Positions 58,316-64,000 of a stretch of DNA of 64,000 nucleotides are shown here, piece after piece. The stretch lies in contig JAJTWR010000254.1 of assembly GCA_021613335.1 (NCBI GenBank), forward strand, positions 1,852,001 through 1,916,000, given 5' to 3'. Each line of letters starts with the position of its first letter. The stretch's first letter is position 1. A program made the translations under genes and the position numbers. The DNA comes from Whitmania pigra (Eukaryota; Annelida; Clitellata; Hirudinida; Haemopidae). A model generated the notes under the pieces. The model saw only the letters and a list, made by a program, of their open reading frames with translations. It ran no database searches and had not been told where the DNA came from.

Positions 58316-61300
58316 TCAGTGGTCACTTTTAAGAGCACCGCGAAAATTGAAGCCATCTTTCAGCAGTCTAGCAGCAGCATTGACGGCTTTGGCTTTCTGT
58401 GAGATGAACCACATGGCCCCAGAGGTGTCCTCCTCTTCGTTTGGATCGGGCCCCTCGACCCATTTCTCCATCTTTTGCTTCAGTTGTTTAACTTGGTCTG
58501 CATATTTTAATAATTTCATATGTCGTAGTATTTAGAACAAGCAATAAATAAATTAATACATAATAATATATTACAAATAATCGAATGCAACCTATTCAAG
58601 TCTTGAACATTGCTCTACTATCAAGCACCATGATGTTTTTCCATATCCGCAAACATTTTATTTTGGGGCTACCGGCAGAGCCACCGAGAGAGGGATAGGG
58701 GCAAGTCCCCGGGGACCAGTCATGTTTTTGAGCCCCACCAATGTTTTAAAACTTTTTGTTTTTCAGTTGCTGAATTGACATAATATAGCGTGGCCGCTAA
58801 ATTATTATCAATAATTTATAAACTGATTTAGTAATTACAAAATAGCTCAAGTTATAAGAATATGAATGATTACGACTTCAATATCCTTTACATACTAAAA
58901 GTTTATAAAAAATAAATTACTTTACATGGCAAGCTCATTTATTGACACCTACATCAAAATAAAACTTTATTTTTATGTTATATTTGTTAATATCTTATCT
59001 AATATATATCTATTATCGAAATATATATAATATATATTGTTGGGTTTTTGTAAGAATATTCCAACTCTATAAAGCTGAATAGAAATTTTATTGGCAGCCA
59101 AATACTTAGAAACCGAAACGCGACTGAAATATATTGCTAATAACTACAAAGTAGGTATTCGGCTGCAAAATCGTCAAACTAGCAATCCCTATCGAACTCG
59201 AATTTCCCGCCTCCTCGAGGACTGTTCCCCCAGTCCCTTTGTACTCCAACATGGCGTCACAACATATATACATTGAATAATTAAAATCAACTAACTTTAT
59301 ATATATATAGACTGCATGTTTATAAACTTTAACGAAATTTGTGTTTAAGTTAACCTTGACTCAAATTGGCGGTCATGGATTGCCTCCTGATGTATTCCAA
59401 ACATTGTTCTTTGCTTAGACCCAACAGCCTCATGTGATGTGTAATTAAACTGTAAGAGTTACTATATAAGTAAGGATGCTATATAAACTGTGGATTGATT
59501 AAAGAGTGCCTTCACATCCCACACGGATACATAAGGGGACTCAAAAAATCGGATAAACACAAATATAAATACTTAGTTTCCAACCCGAGCTGTTTGAAGG
59601 TCATTTCGTTTGTTTTGTCGTCTTCAGAATTTCTGAAATAGGCACAATGTCTTTTAAATATTAAAACATTTGAAGGCCTAAGTAATCGCAAGATTACATT
59701 TAATGAGAATTAATCGCTCTTGAAAGGTTAGATAATTGAATTTATCATCACCACCACATTTACACTTATTACATATTATTACTTTTAGTAAGCTATTAAT
59801 GATTTACCCATTTTGGGAGGCTCTCTCGTGTTGAAGTGCGTAGAAATATACAGCATTCCAGAATTTTGGGGAATGCCAAATCGGGAGATCTTTCAGAAAA
59901 CTGTACAAAAATTGCTTTTGGACCGTTCCCTTGGATGGATCACCTGGAAATATATTGGGCTAAATTCATTTCCTATTTATTTCTTTACTCCGTTCTATAT
60001 TTTTCAAGTAATTAAGAAAGTTATATAGATTTGTAAATATCTTTTTTGAAATAATGTTTAATGTACTTCTCGCCACAATATTTTAATTCAAATTATTAAA
60101 AATTGTTACAATTCAAATTTCTATAATAAAATTACTTTCGCAGTAAAAGACAAAACAAGCGTTCATGAGGGACTTGGCTGCTCCGTAGTCTTCTGATTCG
60201 TTGCACTCAAAGAGGACAATTGTGAAGAACTGAATGAGAGCGTAAAATGTTTCATCAGCTATCTTCGTGGATTGTCCTTCTTTCTGTCAAATTTAAAAAT
60301 ACATGAAACATCATTGACATAAAAATTTATTAGTATTCAGTTCTTAACAGTTCTGGTCGTTTTATCAATTCAAATGATTAAAAACCTTGCTTGAAATGTT
60401 TTCTGCAAACCACAATCGTCCGAATCCGTTCTGAAACAATTAATGTAATAAAATGTTTGATCGGATTTGCTTGTATATTATTTATTTAATAACTTAATAA
60501 ATCAGAATTATTTTTGAGAAATTCTTGTTACCTGACTCAATTCACAAAATTTCGATTTGTAGTTGGGTGTTATTTCTGCACTGGAATTATAAAAATCAAG
60601 AAATCACAAATATTTCGAGCACAATCCTTGTTTTCATTACTAATTTTTAAATTTAGCCTTTCAATTTGGAGAAGTTGTTTCAAATGAAATAAATATATAA
60701 AAATTTAAGATTAATTTCTATGTCATTACTAATAATACACTGAATTATTTGATATTCCATCTTTTTAGCGTATTTCAGTAACACAAACCTCGATTCAAAA
60801 ACTTTGTCCACAAAAGTTTTCATGAATTCCGAACATTCCCGAGCCACGTTGTCCGAAGATTCTTCCGTAATTTGACCTTCAGGATCATTTGCCACCTCAT
60901 CGCATCCCTCAGTGCCCTCCGAGTCTCCATCGTCGTGAGAAACCTTCTTAGAGTCAGTTTTATTTGAATCCTTCTTTCCTTTAGCATGGTTTCCCTTGGA
61001 ATCATCGTCGCTTTTATCAGAATACAAGGCGGACACCATCTGATAAACCTCTGCCACAACAGTGCTTGGAAGGTCTGCCTCCGCTGCGGCCGGTTCATAG
61101 TCTTCCATGAAAGGGTTAGTGTTTCTCCTTTTCAAAGGAGGTTTGCCAGTGGTCTTTGATCCGTCACTTTGATCGTCAGTTGATGCCTGGCTGTCGAAAG
61201 TCTTCTGAAGGGAGCCATTTGAACCACTGGATTTCTGCCTGCTCACCGGAGCAGGAGGTTTAGGCGGTTTAGGTTTGCTTGAAGTTGAGGGAGGATTAGT

Positions 61301-61534
61301 CGGCGGGCCTTCCTTAGGACTGGCAATTTCTGGATTGGCAGAAGTTTTGTCTTCTTCCTCGTTGCTTCCAACGATATTTACAACCTGGTCGAAGGTGGAA
61401 GATATACCGTCGAAGAAACCTTTCTTGACGGATCCGAATATTTTGGACGATCCTTCCGTAAAACTCGATCTGAGATTCCTCGTTGTTTCCTGGATGGCCT
61501 CTTTGGAAGCTTGTCGACCAAATGATAATGTCAT
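58316..61534 (-). CDS. KIAA0513: KIAA0513-like protein
   Basis: This is the homologue of human KIAA0513, a cytoplasmic protein of poorly defined function. Eight exons on the minus strand: 61534-60789, 60580-60532, 60430-60386, 60283-60136, 59943-59808, 59632-59585, 59449-59355, 58497-58316, giving 483 codons (482 aa; human 411). Exon 1 encodes a Ser/Asp/Lys-rich disordered N-terminus with a proline-rich patch (about residues 85-100). The conserved domain starts near residue 230 with SEFMKTFVDKVFES, then FYALIQFFTIVLFECNES and AAKSLMNACFVFY, KQFLYSFLKDLPIW, FWNAVYFYALQHE, LITHHMRLLGLSKEQCLEYI. Every intron phase matches. The start is the in-frame ATG reading MTLSFGRQ; a further upstream start is not excluded. 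Confidence 0.9.
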
Positions 61535-64000
61535 TGCTGCCTTCACAAGAATACAATCGACATCTCAAATAGATATGGTATCTAGCATTTATTGAAGTTC
61601 TAAGTTTGAGTTTTAAAGTTCATTTAGATCGATTTTTGTTATAAATCGGGGAAGAGTATTCAATATCTAAACACTGAGCTGAAAATGTTTCCACTGCGTG
61701 ATGCTAGTGGCGCAGAGCAGGTTTAAAAGGACTGCGAAGATCAATATTTGGAGGTGGATCAATGCTGACATTATAATGAGCATCCTCTGCTTTCAAGCAT
61801 CATTAACATTTTCAAAAAATTTATTCGTTTTTTTCTTGATTTAGGCTTTTTTTAATCTTCTGCACGACATCATGTTTTTCGTAGAAATTATCACTGCGCT
61901 TACCACAATATAAATTAAAATCAAATAACCAATTCAGGTCCGACGCATATCTGATTATTTGTAATATTATATTAATTAAGATATTAACATTAAACATCTG
62001 TTCATCAAAAATCTGTTTTTTAAAAACAATAATTAATTTGATAAAGTCATTTACGCGATGAAAACTAATCAAATAATTTATTTATTAAAATTATTATTGC
62101 GTCTGCGATAGCATTATTCATGTTGTTGTAAAAAATTTAATTCGATTGTTAAAATTAAAACCAATGTTCACTTTTTAAAAGGAAACAAGTTCTAATGAGT
62201 GTTAAACAGTGATGCTGGGTAACGAAGTTAGAGTAACGCATTATTTTACTTACGGGTCAGATCAAATGAACCATAAAATTATCTCAATAAACTTTATTTG
62301 TTGAGACACATGAACAGTGGTCCGACTAATAAGAAAATGTAAAGTAATGGCTAGATATGACTTAGATTTTAGAAAATATTGTCTTTATAACATGGGCCAA
62401 CTTTTCAAATCTTAAATTATCCGTAAATCGGCCATACATAATGCACCATAACTATTGTTACAGATACGATAGAGCGATGATTTTTGGTGGATTTGTTTGT
62501 ATAAATAATTAGCTTATTAAACATTCTAAAAATGAATATTTTGTGAGTTATGATTTTTGAGGAACGTGGCTCAGAAAATGTGACATTTTTGTAGCAATTC
62601 CAATTTTTGATAATAAATATTTTGAAAACTAAACTCACTTAATCAATATTTGTCAATTTATTGTCTAAACGACATTGTCTAGGTATACTCAATGTTTCAT
62701 GCTAATATGTCTGTTATATATCGCAATCTTTAGGCAATTATTTCAAAAAGGTTATCACAAATGATTTTTTAATTTATTATATTTCATAGTTCTATTGATT
62801 TACATCATAGCAAAAACTTTTATTAGTAATCTAAATTACCATTAGTAACCATTATAAATTAAAATTATTTTGGAAAGCGTTCATTTTCCGAAAATCAGCC
62901 ACAAATTATATACAGCGCTTGTCATTGAAATACGACACGTTTTTTGAACATCATATTTTTATTACGTATCGTATTTATACCAATTAATGCTATGATGTGC
63001 ATAAGTTCATTAGTTATATGGAAATATTAATTTTATTGAGAGTTAATAAACAATTTTTATAATTTAAGCAAATCCCGATAATGCGCACAAACATTGAAAT
63101 GTAGCGACTATGTAGCAAAATTCTTTATTTTTCAAGATCAAACTTTTATCTAATAAGTAAAGTTGTTGATGTGACTTGTCGTATTTCTATTTTAATTACC
63201 TTCTGAAGTCGATTTGTTTATTGATTTGAAGTGTTTACTGTTGAAGGATTTCAAACTTTGCAACTCTTTCCATGCTTTTTGGATTTTTTCCAGTATCTTG
63301 ATGTCAATATTTCTTGACATTGGAATATACTTTGGTAGCAAGCAATCCCCACATGTTTTATTCATATTCAAAGTCTACTATGCAAACCTTTGCCATATTA
63401 TTAAATGATATTAAGTAATAGAAGCACAAAATAATCAGCAGTTCGAGCAAATATAAACAGCAGTTTTTCAGATAACAGGGCAAATTATAAAATTCTTAAA
63501 AGTATTCCGATGACAAACACTGTATATATATTATAACTATGACTGTAAAGAATATTACTTAAGCTGTTGTCTGATCCCTTGCTAGTGGAAGCTCTGCTTA
63601 TTTATCACACTTGTGATGCATCATTTTGTTGAAATAATGTCTATTGAAAGAGTAAGATTAGGGAACAGAGGTTCGGCCACAGATCTCCGGGGTCAGTAGA
63701 ATACATGGGACTAAGTACTCAAGGTCCAAGTACAAGTACAAGTACTCGAGATTCAATCAAGTGCAAGTACAAGTATAAGTAGCAATATTTATGAACAAGT
63801 GCTTTACAGTATATTTTTAAGGGTTTTGAATTCGTTTATTTCTGAACAAAATTCTGAACCAAGAAACCAAAAAACATAAAAATTCACAAATTCAAGGTGT
63901 ATCCCAAGTAGGAGTGGATTGAGGACCCCGGTCCCGGCAAATTTTAGCGGGGGTTTAGCCGGAAAATGTCGTAAATGTATCAAAAATTTAGACACTTTTT
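61535..64000. other. intergenic to window end
   Basis: About 2.5 kb of AT-rich sequence with no recognised gene. At 63705-63785 there is an AAGTACAAGTACAAGTACTC-type repeat, an inverted relative of 57548-57672. The final 90 bases contain a GC-richer repeat-like stretch (GACCCCGGTCCCGGC). Confidence 0.45.

Overview
This is AT-rich nuclear DNA from an animal, most likely an invertebrate. The genes are split by many short introns with GT-AG ends. Several encode proteins known from animals: a SEL1L3-type protein, a synaptogyrin, a KIAA0513-type protein, SMC2, a UTX/KDM6-type histone demethylase, VPS72/YL1, PSMG3 and PPM1K. I cannot name the species or phylum. I rebuilt exon models by eye from splice sites and reading-frame phase. 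In each complete model the exon lengths add up to a whole number of codons, and the protein length fits the family.

Layout: 1-2.5 kb, repeat debris. 2.54-9.51 kb, SEL1L3-like gene on the minus strand, with a solo LTR and a ~475-base ATT microsatellite in one long intron. 10.5-11.5 kb, retroelement fragment. 12.18-13.49 kb, VPS72 (+). 14.43-14.98 kb, PSMG3 (-). 16.9-18.0 kb, a tRNA-derived SINE with a perfect 14-base target duplication and an inverted fragment of a second copy. 18.46-24.31 kb, a 5.85-kb foldback-type element with long inverted arms carrying satellite arrays and a 9-base target duplication. 24.4-27.6 kb, KDM6 (+), whose first modelled exon begins about 100 bases from that element. 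28.64-35.51 kb, SMC2 (+). 35.84-36.82 kb, synaptogyrin (-), convergent with SMC2. 37-50.4 kb, a dense transposon graveyard: hAT, pogo-like and Ty3/gypsy scraps, an L2-like LINE, other LINE fragments and small inverted-repeat elements, plus one uncharacterised membrane-protein exon. 51.25-52.83 kb, PPM1K (-). 53.54-57.34 kb, a DNA transposon with 25-base terminal repeats, into which a young non-autonomous LTR element with a SAP-domain protein has inserted. 58.3-61.5 kb, KIAA0513-like gene (-). The remainder to 64 kb is mostly non-coding.

The host genes are unrelated housekeeping and regulatory loci: condensin core, chromatin remodelling and H3K27 demethylation, proteasome assembly, mitochondrial phosphatase, vesicle membrane protein. 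I see no gene cluster with a shared pathway. The most unusual content is the mobile DNA: the satellite-armed foldback element and the nested SAP-LTR element inside a DNA transposon of a family I do not recognise.
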